A program made the position numbers and the translations under genes. Shown in pieces: positions 14,955-23,087 of a DNA stretch of 64,000 nucleotides. How positions within the stretch are numbered: the first letter of the stretch is position 1; the number at the start of each line of letters is the position of its first letter. The notes under the pieces are model-generated. The model was not told where the DNA came from, did not search any database, and saw only the letters and a list, made by a program, of their open reading frames with translations. Origin of the DNA: Andeanibacterium sp036384795 (lineage in GTDB: Bacteria; Pseudomonadota; Alphaproteobacteria; Sphingomonadales; Sphingomonadaceae); the NCBI GenBank assembly GCA_036384795.1, contig DASVLP010000033.1, positions 7,212 to 71,211 on the forward strand, written 5' to 3'.

Positions 14955-17265
14955 GCATCCGCGCCAGCACTTCCTTGCGCAAGTTGGGCACCAGCATCGG
15001 GTCTTCCCGTAGCCGCCCTTCCTCTTCGTCGAGGATCGCGAGGAACAGCTCGCGCTTGAATCCCGCGAGCTCGGCAGGATCGGTTTCGCCGTCGGCGGAC
15101 GAGCAGATCAGGTCCGCCATCCGTTCCGCGCCATGGAGCCGGCCCCAGAGATAATCGTTCTCGCGGTAGGCGCGGCTGAAGAATGCGCCGAAGTTGAAGA
15201 ATTCGATCCCGCGCAAGGTCGCCAGCGTACCGCCTTCGCGAATCGACTTGGCATCGTCGGGCGAGATGCGGTCGACCTTGATCGGGTCGAACTCGGTGAG
15301 GCCTTCGTTGCGCAGCAACGGCAGGGTCGCCACGTCGTAGAACGGGAACCCGAGATAAGCGAACAGCATCCGGCGCCTGAGCGGCTGCGGCATCCGCTCG
15401 AGCGCACCGGCGAGCATGGCTTCGACCTGACGGTCGACTTCGGTGAGATCGCGCATCCGCTCCAGCGCGTCGAGCGCGGCGCGCGGGTCCTCCAGCGCGC
15501 GCTCGGCGATCGGGGCGAACTCCGCACCCAGCGTCGAGGCGCCCTCGCGCTCGAAGAACAACGCAAGGCTGGCATAGACCGCCTCGCGGCCCGCGTTGCG
15601 GTCAGCGTCGGTGATGCCGGGCTCGTCCTCCCAATCGTGCGCCAGGCGGCGGGCGAGCAGGCGCAGGCGGCGAATGCGAAAGCCGATGTCGTGCGCGCGG
15701 AAGAACGCGATCGCCTCGGCGCTCGCCCCGCGCAGCGGCGCCGACAGCGTGCCGAGCCCGCCCGCTTCGAGCTCTTCGCGCAGCCGCTCGGCGATCAGCG
15801 AGGAATCGGGCAGCAGCAACCCCGGCGCATGCGCGAAGATCAGCCGCGCGAGCCGCTCGACGATCCCCGCGAACTTGGCCTGAGCATAGGACTGGAACGC
15901 ATAGCCGGCCTGTTCGGCGGCGGTCTGCTGCGCCTTCGCGCGCCAGCGTTCGAGCCGTTTGGGGGTCGGGCGGTCGATCAGGAACGTGCGTCCGAAAATC
16001 CGTTCGACGGTGAGCTCGACTTCGGGCCGCAGCGCGGCGGCGATCCGCGCCATCCGCTCGGCTTCGCGCGATTGGGCTTCGATCTGCTCGAGGTTGTCGC
16101 GGATCGGCTGCTCGCGCGGGATCGCCGAGATCGAGCCGAAGATCGCCCGGAAGAAGCCGATCTCGCGCCCCTGTTCGTGGCTTGCGAGGCCGCGGCGGTC
16201 CGGCCTCGGGTCGATGTAGACGAACCGCCGGTCCACCTCGCGTTGCGCCGGCCGGCCTTTCAGCGCTTCGAGCGCTTCGGAAAACGGCGCGTTGACCAGC
16301 ACCGACCCGTCGATCAGCGAGGCGTTCTCTTCCTCGCCATGGCGAACGTGGGTCGGCATGATCCGCTTGAGGAATATCTCGCGCGTCTCCCATGCCATAT
16401 TCCGCTTCATTGCCAGCTCGTCGATCTCGCCGAGCTTGAGCGGGGGGAACGCGCCGGGAAAGCTGGCGGTCGAACGCGCGGCGAAGACCAGCTCCAACGG
16501 ATGGGCGAGGGGATGGTTCGGCTCGGCGGGCACGCGTGCGCGAAAGCCGATCGGCAGGCGATGCTCGCTTTCCTCGACCAGCGGCGGGCTGTTCAGGCGC
16601 AGCATCTCGATATGCCCGCCGAAGTCGGTGGCGGTGACGAACAGGTCGAGCGGGTGGCGCGGGGGCAGCAACGGCTGTCCGCTCGGCGCCTCGGCCATCG
16701 CCTTCAGCGCATTGGCGATCAGGTTCGAGAAGCCGATCCCCGAGAACGGCGGCTCGAACCAGCGCGAGCGCACGAAGCGGGCGAGCTTGCGGCGCACCTG
16801 CTCGCGGGTTTCGGGCGCGACGCTTTCGGAAATCGCGTTGCCCGGCCGCGTGAGCAGGTATTCGACCACCGGCGGTGCCCAGAACTTGGCCGCGCGGGTC
16901 CACAGTTTCGCCTCGGGATCGAGCAGCCGGTCGACATCGGCGTAATCGAGCCACAGTTCGGTCAGCGGCTCGAGCGATTGACCCGAATGGATCGCCTGCG
17001 CGAGGAACACCGCGTTGATCCCGCCCGCGCTCGCGCCGGTGAGGATGTCGGGCAGCACCCGCAGCCGCAGCTCGTGGCGCTCGGCGAGTTTTTCCAGCAG
17101 CCGGCGATAGACCCCCTCGCTGCCGCCGACGTCGCGATCGGCCGAGAGGAACGAGCGGCTCGCACGGGCGAGCTTCCACAGCTCCTTGGTGACCCCGTGC
17201 ATGTACACCGCCAAGCTGACGCCGCCGTAGCAGATGAGCGCGATGCGGAGTTCCTTCTGGCGCAT
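14944..17265 (-). CDS. Patatin-like protein with DUF3376-type C-terminal region
   Basis: A large 773-residue patatin-family lipid acyl hydrolase. The N-terminal half carries the serine motif GASAGG (S79, in LPDILTGASAGGINAVFLA) and the catalytic aspartate in IDGSVLVNAPF near residue 325. The Ser-Asp dyad is therefore intact. The remaining 400 or so residues are helical and match the long C-terminal region of DUF3376-containing patatins. The ATG at 17265 is chosen over upstream in-frame codons because family proteins begin close to RIALICYGGVSLAVYMHG. Possible activity is phospholipase A or lysophospholipase; the substrate is unknown. Divergent from radA. Confidence 0.82.
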   Translation of the reverse strand: MRQKELRIALICYGGVSLAVYMHGVTKELWKLARASRSFLSADRDVGGSEGVYRRLLEKLAERHELRLRVLPDILTGASAGGINAVFLAQAIHSGQSLEPLTELWLDYADVDRLLDPEAKLWTRAAKFWAPPVVEYLLTRPGNAISESVAPETREQVRRKLARFVRSRWFEPPFSGIGFSNLIANALKAMAEAPSGQPLLPPRHPLDLFVTATDFGGHIEMLRLNSPPLVEESEHRLPIGFRARVPAEPNHPLAHPLELVFAARSTASFPGAFPPLKLGEIDELAMKRNMAWETREIFLKRIMPTHVRHGEEENASLIDGSVLVNAPFSEALEALKGRPAQREVDRRFVYIDPRPDRRGLASHEQGREIGFFRAIFGSISAIPREQPIRDNLEQIEAQSREAERMARIAAALRPEVELTVERIFGRTFLIDRPTPKRLERWRAKAQQTAAEQAGYAFQSYAQAKFAGIVERLARLIFAHAPGLLLPDSSLIAERLREELEAGGLGTLSAPLRGASAEAIAFFRAHDIGFRIRRLRLLARRLAHDWEDEPGITDADRNAGREAVYASLALFFEREGASTLGAEFAPIAERALEDPRAALDALERMRDLTEVDRQVEAMLAGALERMPQPLRRRMLFAYLGFPFYDVATLPLLRNEGLTEFDPIKVDRISPDDAKSIREGGTLATLRGIEFFNFGAFFSRAYRENDYLWGRLHGAERMADLICSSADGETDPAELAGFKRELFLAILDEEEGRLREDPMLVPNLRKEVLARMPKP

Positions 17266-17337
17266 TGCGCGCGTGTTTGACGGGTGATCGCGTGGAAGGC
17301 AATTGCGTTCCACTTATGTTCCTTATATCGCAGTGCG

Positions 17338-18705
17338 ATGGCCAAGACCAAGACCCGCTATGTATGCCAGGCCTGCGGCGGCGTTTCGCACCGCTGGCAG
17401 GGGCAATGCGCGGATTGCGCGGAGTGGAACACATTGGTCGAGGATCGGCCGGTGACCGCGTTTTCCCAGAAGCACGATCTTTCGGCCGGCGGGCGCGCGT
17501 TCGAGTTCGTCGCGCTCGACGCAGCGACCGAGGCGCTGGTGCGCCGACCCACGGGCCTCGCGGAGTTCGACCGCGCGCTGGGCGGCGGGCTGGTGCCGGG
17601 CTCGGCGGTGCTGATGGGCGGCGATCCGGGGATCGGCAAGTCCACCCTACTGCTCCAGGCCGCGGCGGAGATCGCGCGCGCGGGCGGCCAGGCGATCTAC
17701 ATCAGCGGCGAGGAAGCCGCGGGCCAGGTGCGCATGCGCGCCGACCGGCTGGGCCTTGCCGACGCGCCGATCCGGCTCGCCTCGGTCACCTCGGTGCGCG
17801 ACATCCTGACCACGCTCAACGCGCTGCCGCCGCCGGCACTGCTGGTGATCGATTCGATCCAGACGATGCATTCGGACCAGATCGAAGGCGCGCCGGGCAC
17901 CGTCAGCCAGGTGCGCGGCTGCGCGTTCGAGCTGATCCGCTATGCCAAGGAAAACGGCGTCGCGCTGGTGCTGGTCGGGCACGTGACCAAGGACGGTTCG
18001 ATCGCCGGCCCGCGCGTGCTCGAGCATATGGTCGACGTGGTGATGAGCTTCGAGGGGGAGCGCAGCCACCAGTACCGCATCCTGCGCGCGCTCAAGAACC
18101 GCTTCGGCGCGGTCGACGAGATCGGCGTGTTCGCGATGGCCGGCGCGGGGCTGGAAGAAGTCGCCAACCCGTCGACCCTGTTCCTGTCGGGCACTGCGGA
18201 GGCGGTCGCCGGCAGCGCGGTGTTCCCCGCGCTCGAGGGCACTCGCCCGGTGCTGATTGAAGTCCAGGCGCTGATCGTCCGCTTGCAGAGCGGCGCGACG
18301 CCCCGCCGGGCCGTGGTCGGCTGGGACAGCGGCCGCCTGGCGATGCTGCTCGCGGTGTTGGAGGCGCGCTGCGGGCTCAGCTTCTCTTCGGCCGAGGTCT
18401 ATCTCAACGTCGCCGGCGGCTATCGCCTGGCGGACCCGGCGGCGGACCTCGCGGTTGCCGCAGCACTGGTGTCCGCGCTCGCCGACAAGCCGCTGCCGGC
18501 GCATGCGGTGTGGTTCGGCGAGGTTTCGCTCGCCGGCGAGGTGCGGCCGGTGGCGCACGGCGGCTTGCGGCTGCGCGAGGCGGCCAAGCTCGGATTCGAA
18601 CGCGGCTTTGGGCCCGACGAAACGGCCCCTGGCAGCGGTGGATTGCGTTACGAGCCGGTGATGCGCATTTCCAAGCTCGTTGACCGGGTCATGGCAAACG
18701 CATAG
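17338..18705 (+). CDS. radA: DNA repair protein RadA
   Basis: A 455-residue RecA-like branch-migration ATPase. The N-terminal zinc finger is C10, C13, C24, C27 (CQACGG...CADC). The RecA core has Walker A GGDPGIGKST, Walker B LLVIDSIQTM and the RadA-specific KNRFG motif. The C-terminal Lon-protease-like domain contains DLAVAAALVSALADKPLP. The start is set at 17338 (MAKTKTRYVCQACGG). RadA processes recombination intermediates and expands D-loops. A 12-base gap precedes cvpA. Confidence 0.95.
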   Translation: MAKTKTRYVCQACGGVSHRWQGQCADCAEWNTLVEDRPVTAFSQKHDLSAGGRAFEFVALDAATEALVRRPTGLAEFDRALGGGLVPGSAVLMGGDPGIGKSTLLLQAAAEIARAGGQAIYISGEEAAGQVRMRADRLGLADAPIRLASVTSVRDILTTLNALPPPALLVIDSIQTMHSDQIEGAPGTVSQVRGCAFELIRYAKENGVALVLVGHVTKDGSIAGPRVLEHMVDVVMSFEGERSHQYRILRALKNRFGAVDEIGVFAMAGAGLEEVANPSTLFLSGTAEAVAGSAVFPALEGTRPVLIEVQALIVRLQSGATPRRAVVGWDSGRLAMLLAVLEARCGLSFSSAEVYLNVAGGYRLADPAADLAVAAALVSALADKPLPAHAVWFGEVSLAGEVRPVAHGGLRLREAAKLGFERGFGPDETAPGSGGLRYEPVMRISKLVDRVMANA

Positions 18706-18717
18706 TTTCTCCGCCGG

Positions 18718-19251
18718 ATGACGGGTTTCGACTATATCGTGCTGTTCATCATCGCGGTCGCCGCGATCGGCGGATTCATGCGCGGGTTCGTCCAGGAAAT
18801 CCTCTCGCTGCTCGCCTGGGTGCTGGCGTTGTTCGCGATCCATTACCTGCACACCAAGCTGACCACCTTTCTCTACGATTACGTCGACGGAGCGCGCGCG
18901 GCGGCGCTGCTTGCGTTCGCGCTGCTGTTGTTGATCCCTTATGCCGGAATGAAGCTGATCGCCGGGCGGGTGGGCGAGGACGCGCGCAATTCGTTGCTCG
19001 GCCCGATCGACCGGGTGCTCGGCTTCGCGTTCGGCGCGATCAAGGGCGCGGTGGTGGTGGTGATGGCCTTCGCGCTGCTGGTGCTGGGTTACGGAGAGAT
19101 CTGGAACGAAAACGGCCGGCCGCTGTGGATCACCAATGCGCGGGTCTACCCCTATGTCGACGAAGCATCGGACACTCTCGTCCAGTTGATCGACGAGCAC
19201 GATCAGGTGCTCGAGACGCAGGGCTCGAACATCCGCGGGCACAGCCGTTGA
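18718..19251 (+). CDS. cvpA: CvpA family membrane protein
   Basis: A 177-residue inner-membrane protein with four predicted helices (about 5-25, 30-50, 62-82 and 100-125). It has the conserved opening FDYIVLFIIAVAAIGGFMRGFVQEILSLLAW typical of CvpA and the central GPIDRVLGFAFGAIKG. CvpA was linked to colicin V production and is now associated with envelope stress tolerance. Its stop overlaps the TTG start of the next gene, so the two are coupled. Confidence 0.88.
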   Translation: MTGFDYIVLFIIAVAAIGGFMRGFVQEILSLLAWVLALFAIHYLHTKLTTFLYDYVDGARAAALLAFALLLLIPYAGMKLIAGRVGEDARNSLLGPIDRVLGFAFGAIKGAVVVVMAFALLVLGYGEIWNENGRPLWITNARVYPYVDEASDTLVQLIDEHDQVLETQGSNIRGHSR

Positions 19252-19682
19252 GCGGGGCCGAACGGCTCTATACGCCAGAGCTGCTTGCACTCACGCTGAA
19301 GCTTGCGGAGTTCCCGCTCGACGAGAACCTGCCGCTGGAAGGCGCGGCGCGCTCGAAAAGCTGCGGCAGCACGCTGACCTTGCGCCTGGCGCTCGACGAT
19401 GCCGGCGCGGTCGCCCGGATCGGATTGAGGGCGCATGCCTGCGCGGTGGGACAGGCGAGCGCGGCGATTTTCGCCGAGGCCGCTTCCGGCCGCGACCCGG
19501 CCGAAATCGAGCGGGCCGCGCGCGCGATGGAGCAGTGGATCGCCCAGGCGGGGCGGGCACCCGATTGGCCGGGGATCGAAATGCTCGATCCGGCGCGCGC
19601 CTATCCCGCGCGGCACGGGGCGATGATGCTGCCCTGGCAGGCTGCGCTGGCGGCTCTTTCCACCCGCCCGGCCACCCGCTAG
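19248..19682 (+). CDS. Iron-sulfur cluster scaffold-like (IscU/NifU N-domain fold) protein
   Basis: A 144-residue protein resembling IscU/SufU scaffolds, with LYTPELLALTLKLAEFPL and two conserved cysteine sites: C39 (SKSCGSTLTL) and C65 (HACAVGQASAAI). The third cysteine of genuine scaffolds near residue 105 is not present; that region reads WPGIEMLDPARAYPARHG. The likely start is the TTG at 19248, overlapping the cvpA stop (TTGA); upstream translation is out of character. In sphingomonads this variant family accompanies radA-cvpA. It may be a SufU-like sulfurtransferase partner rather than a scaffold (inference). Confidence 0.65.
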   Translation: MSGAERLYTPELLALTLKLAEFPLDENLPLEGAARSKSCGSTLTLRLALDDAGAVARIGLRAHACAVGQASAAIFAEAASGRDPAEIERAARAMEQWIAQAGRAPDWPGIEMLDPARAYPARHGAMMLPWQAALAALSTRPATR

Positions 19683-19716
19683 AGCCTCTCGAGGGAAGAG
19701 GGGGAGCGCCGTTTCC

Positions 19717-21348
19717 ATGACCGAGACCAGCGCCGCGGCCGCGCATCAGCCGAGCGCAAAGGAGATCCGCCTGGTGATCGCCGCGTCGAGCACCGGCACG
19801 GTGTTCGAATGGTACGACTTCTTCGTTTACGGCACGCTCGCCGCGCTGATCGGGAAAGCGTTCTTCCCGGCCGACAACGAGACCCTCCAGATGCTGCTGG
19901 TGTGGGCCGGATTCGCCGTGGGGTTCGGTTTCCGGCCGTTGGGGGCGGTGCTGTTCGGCTATCTTGGAGACAGGCTGGGACGGAAATACACCTTCCTGAT
20001 CACCGTTACGCTGATGGGCATCGCCACCGCCGGCGTCGGCCTGATCCCGTCGGCCGCGAACATCGGCCTCGCCGCGCCGCTGATCGTGCTGCTGCTACGG
20101 ATCGGACAGGGGCTCGCGCTCGGCGGCGAATACGGCGGGGCGACGATCTACGTCTCCGAGCATTGCCCGCCCGAGAAGCGCGGGTTCTACACCAGCTTCA
20201 TCCAGGCCGGCGTCGTCGGCGGGTTCGTGCTCAGCGTGGGCGTGGTGCTCGCCTGCCGCATCCTGCTGAGCCCCGATCAGTTCAACGCCTGGGGCTGGCG
20301 CATTCCGTTCGTGATCTCGCTGGTGCTGCTGGCGGTGTCGCTGTGGATGCGCCTGAAGCTCAACGAGAGCCCGGTGTTCCGCGCGATGAAGGCCGAGCAC
20401 CGGATCGCGGCCAACCCGTTCAAGGAGAGCTTCACTTATCCGGGCAACGGCAAGCGCCTGTTCGTCGCGCTGTTCGGGGTGACCGGCGCGCTGACGACGA
20501 TCTTCTACGCCGCCTATTTCTCCAGCTTGTCGTTCCTCAAGGGCCCGATGCGGGTCGATCCGACCACGGCGGAAACGCTGGTGCTGATCGCCGGGCCGAT
20601 CATGATGTGCTTCTATGTCGTGGTCGGCAAATGGTCGGACCGGGTCGGGCGCAAGAAGCCGATCGTCTGGGGCAACGTGCTGATCCTGATTACGCTGTTT
20701 CCGGCGTTCTGGGCGCTGGGCGCTCTCGCCAACCCGGGGCTGGTGCAGTCCGCCAAGGCAGCGCCGGTCGCGGTGGCCGGACCCGACTGCGATTACGATC
20801 CGTTCGCCAACGTGCAGAAGACCGATTGCGGCAAGCTGCTCGGCGAGCTCACTGCGAGCGGGGTGCCTTACCGGCTGGCCACCGCCGACGCGCTCGGCCT
20901 CAGGGTCGGAAACAACGACATCGCCCTCGACGACTATGCCTGGGGCGATGCGGCCGACAGCAAGGCGCGGCTCGAGAAAGCGCTCGCCAGCGCCGGCTAC
21001 GACTTCTCGGTCCAGCGCCCACCGATCCTGCGTGACATCGGGATCATCGCGATCCTGCTGTGGTTCGGGTTTCTCTCGGCGATGAACTACGGCTCGGTGG
21101 CCGCGCTCTTGTCGGAGATGTTCCCGGCCCGCATCCGCTACAGCTCGATGTCGATCCCGTACCACATCGGCGCGGGCTATTTCGGCGGGTTCCTGCCGGT
21201 GATCGCAGGCTACATCGTCGCCCGCACCGGGGACGCCTATGCGGGGTTGTGGTATACCTGGGGCTTCGTATTGATCGGCCTCGTCGTCGGCTGCTGGGGC
21301 ATTCCCTCCGGCCCGCCGAAGGATTTTCCCGAAGGCTCCAGTCTCTAG
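19717..21348 (+). CDS. MHS-family MFS transporter with a large periplasmic loop insertion
   Basis: A 543-residue proton symporter of the metabolite:H+ symporter family. The N-terminal signature is GTVFEWYDFFVYGTLAALIG, followed by GYLGDRLGRKYTF and RIGQGLALGGEYGGA. Between the eighth and ninth helices, residues about 345-435 form a roughly 90-residue hydrophilic insert with two cysteines (PDCDYD and TDCGKLL). This is far longer than the usual short loop and adds the excess length over typical 430-residue members. Family substrates include dicarboxylates, betaine and shikimate; none can be assigned. The alr start overlaps its stop by one base. Confidence 0.8.
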   Translation: MTETSAAAAHQPSAKEIRLVIAASSTGTVFEWYDFFVYGTLAALIGKAFFPADNETLQMLLVWAGFAVGFGFRPLGAVLFGYLGDRLGRKYTFLITVTLMGIATAGVGLIPSAANIGLAAPLIVLLLRIGQGLALGGEYGGATIYVSEHCPPEKRGFYTSFIQAGVVGGFVLSVGVVLACRILLSPDQFNAWGWRIPFVISLVLLAVSLWMRLKLNESPVFRAMKAEHRIAANPFKESFTYPGNGKRLFVALFGVTGALTTIFYAAYFSSLSFLKGPMRVDPTTAETLVLIAGPIMMCFYVVVGKWSDRVGRKKPIVWGNVLILITLFPAFWALGALANPGLVQSAKAAPVAVAGPDCDYDPFANVQKTDCGKLLGELTASGVPYRLATADALGLRVGNNDIALDDYAWGDAADSKARLEKALASAGYDFSVQRPPILRDIGIIAILLWFGFLSAMNYGSVAALLSEMFPARIRYSSMSIPYHIGAGYFGGFLPVIAGYIVARTGDAYAGLWYTWGFVLIGLVVGCWGIPSGPPKDFPEGSSL

Positions 21349-22394
21349 TGCATCCGCTACCGCCAGAACCCGCCCGCACCCTCCGTCTTCGCCTCGACAC
21401 TGCCGCGCTGGCGGACAACTGGCGCGCGCTCGACCGCCTGTCGGGCAACGCCGCGGCGGGAGCGGCGGTGAAAGCCGACGCTTACGGCCTCGGCGTCGCG
21501 CACGTCGTGCCGGCGCTGCTCGAGGCCGGCGCGCGGGATTTGTTCGTCGCGCACTGGAGCGAGGTCGCCGGCGCGCTCGCCCATGCTGAACCGGGCCAGC
21601 TTGCAGTGCTGCATGGGCCGATGACCGCCGAAGACGCCGCTTTCGCCCGAGCTAGTGGCGTGCGCCCGGTGATCAACAGCCTGCACCAGGCGAAGCTCTG
21701 GCTCGCTGCCGGTGGCGGCGCCTGCGACCTGATGGTCGACACCGGGATCAACCGGCTCGGCCTGCCGTTGGCGCAGATCGGCGACCCGCTGATCGACCGG
21801 CTTGAGGTCGAAACGCTGATGAGCCATCTCGCTTCGGCGGACGAGGACGTTGCGCAAAATGCCGTCCAACTCGCCCGCTTCCATGAAGTCTGCCAGGCGA
21901 TCCCGGCGAAGCGCCGCAGCCTGGCGAACAGCGCGGGGATCGGGCTGGGTGCGGGCTATGCGTTCGACGTGACCCGTCCGGGGCTGTCGCTCTACGGCGG
22001 CATCCCGCGCCCGGAGCTCGCGCCGCACATCCGCCAGACCGCGTTTCCGCAAGCCGCGCTCATCCAGACGCGCGAATTGCAAGCCGGAGACAGCGTCGGC
22101 TACAACGCGGTGTTCACCGCCGACCGGCCGATGCGGGTCGGCACGGTGTCGCTGGGTTACGCCGACGGCATATTGCGCTGCTGGGGCGGCGCCTGGCTGG
22201 AGCACGATGGCACGAAGCTGCCGCTGCTCGGCAAAGTTTCGATGGACATGGTGGTGGTCGACCTGGGCGCCGCGCCTGACCTGAAAGAGGGCGACTGGCT
22301 GTCGCTGCCTTATGATCTTCCCCAAGCCGCCGCGCGTACCGGACTGTCCCAATATGAACTGCTCACCCTGCTGGGGGGCCGTTTCGCGCGCTAG
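21348..22394 (+). CDS. alr: Alanine racemase
   Basis: PLP-dependent racemase of 348 residues that supplies D-alanine for peptidoglycan. The PLP lysine is K42 in VKADAYGLG, and the catalytic tyrosine is in SVGYNAVF near residue 248. Also seen are DTGINRLGL and GKVSMDMVVVDL. The GTG at 21348 shares its first base with the last base of the upstream MFS stop (TAGTG), an arrangement that couples translation. It could be the biosynthetic or catabolic isozyme; only one is in the window. The spacer to phaR is rich in TGC repeats. Confidence 0.93.
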   Translation: MHPLPPEPARTLRLRLDTAALADNWRALDRLSGNAAAGAAVKADAYGLGVAHVVPALLEAGARDLFVAHWSEVAGALAHAEPGQLAVLHGPMTAEDAAFARASGVRPVINSLHQAKLWLAAGGGACDLMVDTGINRLGLPLAQIGDPLIDRLEVETLMSHLASADEDVAQNAVQLARFHEVCQAIPAKRRSLANSAGIGLGAGYAFDVTRPGLSLYGGIPRPELAPHIRQTAFPQAALIQTRELQAGDSVGYNAVFTADRPMRVGTVSLGYADGILRCWGGAWLEHDGTKLPLLGKVSMDMVVVDLGAAPDLKEGDWLSLPYDLPQAAARTGLSQYELLTLLGGRFAR

Positions 22395-22402
22395 CATTCA
22401 TG

Positions 22403-22451
22403 TTGCGCCGCAATTGCTGCAAGTGCTAAATGCAGCATTTGGTGCAGCATT
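22403..22451 (+). promoter_or_regulatory. TGC-rich dyad cluster upstream of phaR (putative PhaR operator)
   Basis: Three dyad or repeat elements are packed into 49 bases. TTGC-GCC-GCAA is at 22403-22413. TGCTGCA (22415-22421) is inverted with TGCAGCA (22431-22437) across 9 bases. TGCAGCATT occurs directly repeated at 22431 and 22443 with 12-base spacing. PhaR proteins are known to bind TGC-rich sites in promoters they repress, including their own. Autoregulation here is inferred. Confidence 0.5.
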
Positions 22452-22464
22452 GGGAGGGCCGGCG

Positions 22465-23013
22465 ATGGCGAAGGAACGGGGCGAGGGCGAGCCGGTAATC
22501 ATCAAGAAGTACGCCAACCGGCGGCTCTACAACACCGCTTCGTCCAGCTACATCACGCTCGAGGACCTTGCGAAGATGACCCGCGAGGGGGTCGACTTCC
22601 AGGTGCTCGACGCGAAGACCGGGGCCGACATCACCCATTCGATCCTGACCCAGATCATCATGGAGGAAGAGGCCAGCGGCACCGAGCAGATGCTGCCGAT
22701 CAGCTTCCTGCGCCAGCTGATCGCGATGTACGGCAATTCGATGCAGGCGCTGATGCCGCGCTATCTCGAGGCGACGATGGAGAACTTCCAGGCCAACCAG
22801 CGCAAGTTCCAGGACATGTTCAAGCAGTCGATGGGCGCCGACGCCTTCGCCAAGATGGCCGAGACCAACATGGCGATGTTCAAGGCCGCCGCGAGCGCGT
22901 TCATGCCCAAGACCGGCGACGAGCCCGCCCCTTCCAAAAAGGGCGACGACCTGGATGCATTGCGCGAACAGATGGCGGCGATGCAGAAGAAGCTCGACGA
23001 ACTGGGGAGCTGA
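22465..23013 (+). CDS. phaR: Polyhydroxyalkanoate synthesis regulator PhaR
   Basis: A 182-residue DNA- and polymer-binding regulator. The N-terminal PHB/PHA DNA-binding domain has IIKKYANRRLYNTASSSYITLEDL, followed by two PHB-accumulation regulatory segments (ILTQIIMEEE and PISFLRQLIAMYGNSMQ). A Met/Phe-rich helix and a charged coiled-coil tail complete it. GGGAGG lies 7 bases before the ATG at 22465, which is preferred over a longer in-frame start inside alr. PhaR represses phasin and granule genes until released by nascent PHA. No PHA synthase is in the window. Confidence 0.92.
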   Translation: MAKERGEGEPVIIKKYANRRLYNTASSSYITLEDLAKMTREGVDFQVLDAKTGADITHSILTQIIMEEEASGTEQMLPISFLRQLIAMYGNSMQALMPRYLEATMENFQANQRKFQDMFKQSMGADAFAKMAETNMAMFKAAASAFMPKTGDEPAPSKKGDDLDALREQMAAMQKKLDELGS

Positions 23014-23087
23014 AGCTTCCGCACTCGACACGCCGCAATGCAAACGGCTAGTGGCGCCTCCGGAATATCAATAAAAAGTTGAGCTCA

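Noticed and set aside
15133..17280. A 715-codon open frame antisense to the patatin-like gene
   Set aside because: Shadow of a GC-rich gene; low-complexity Arg-rich translation, no family features.
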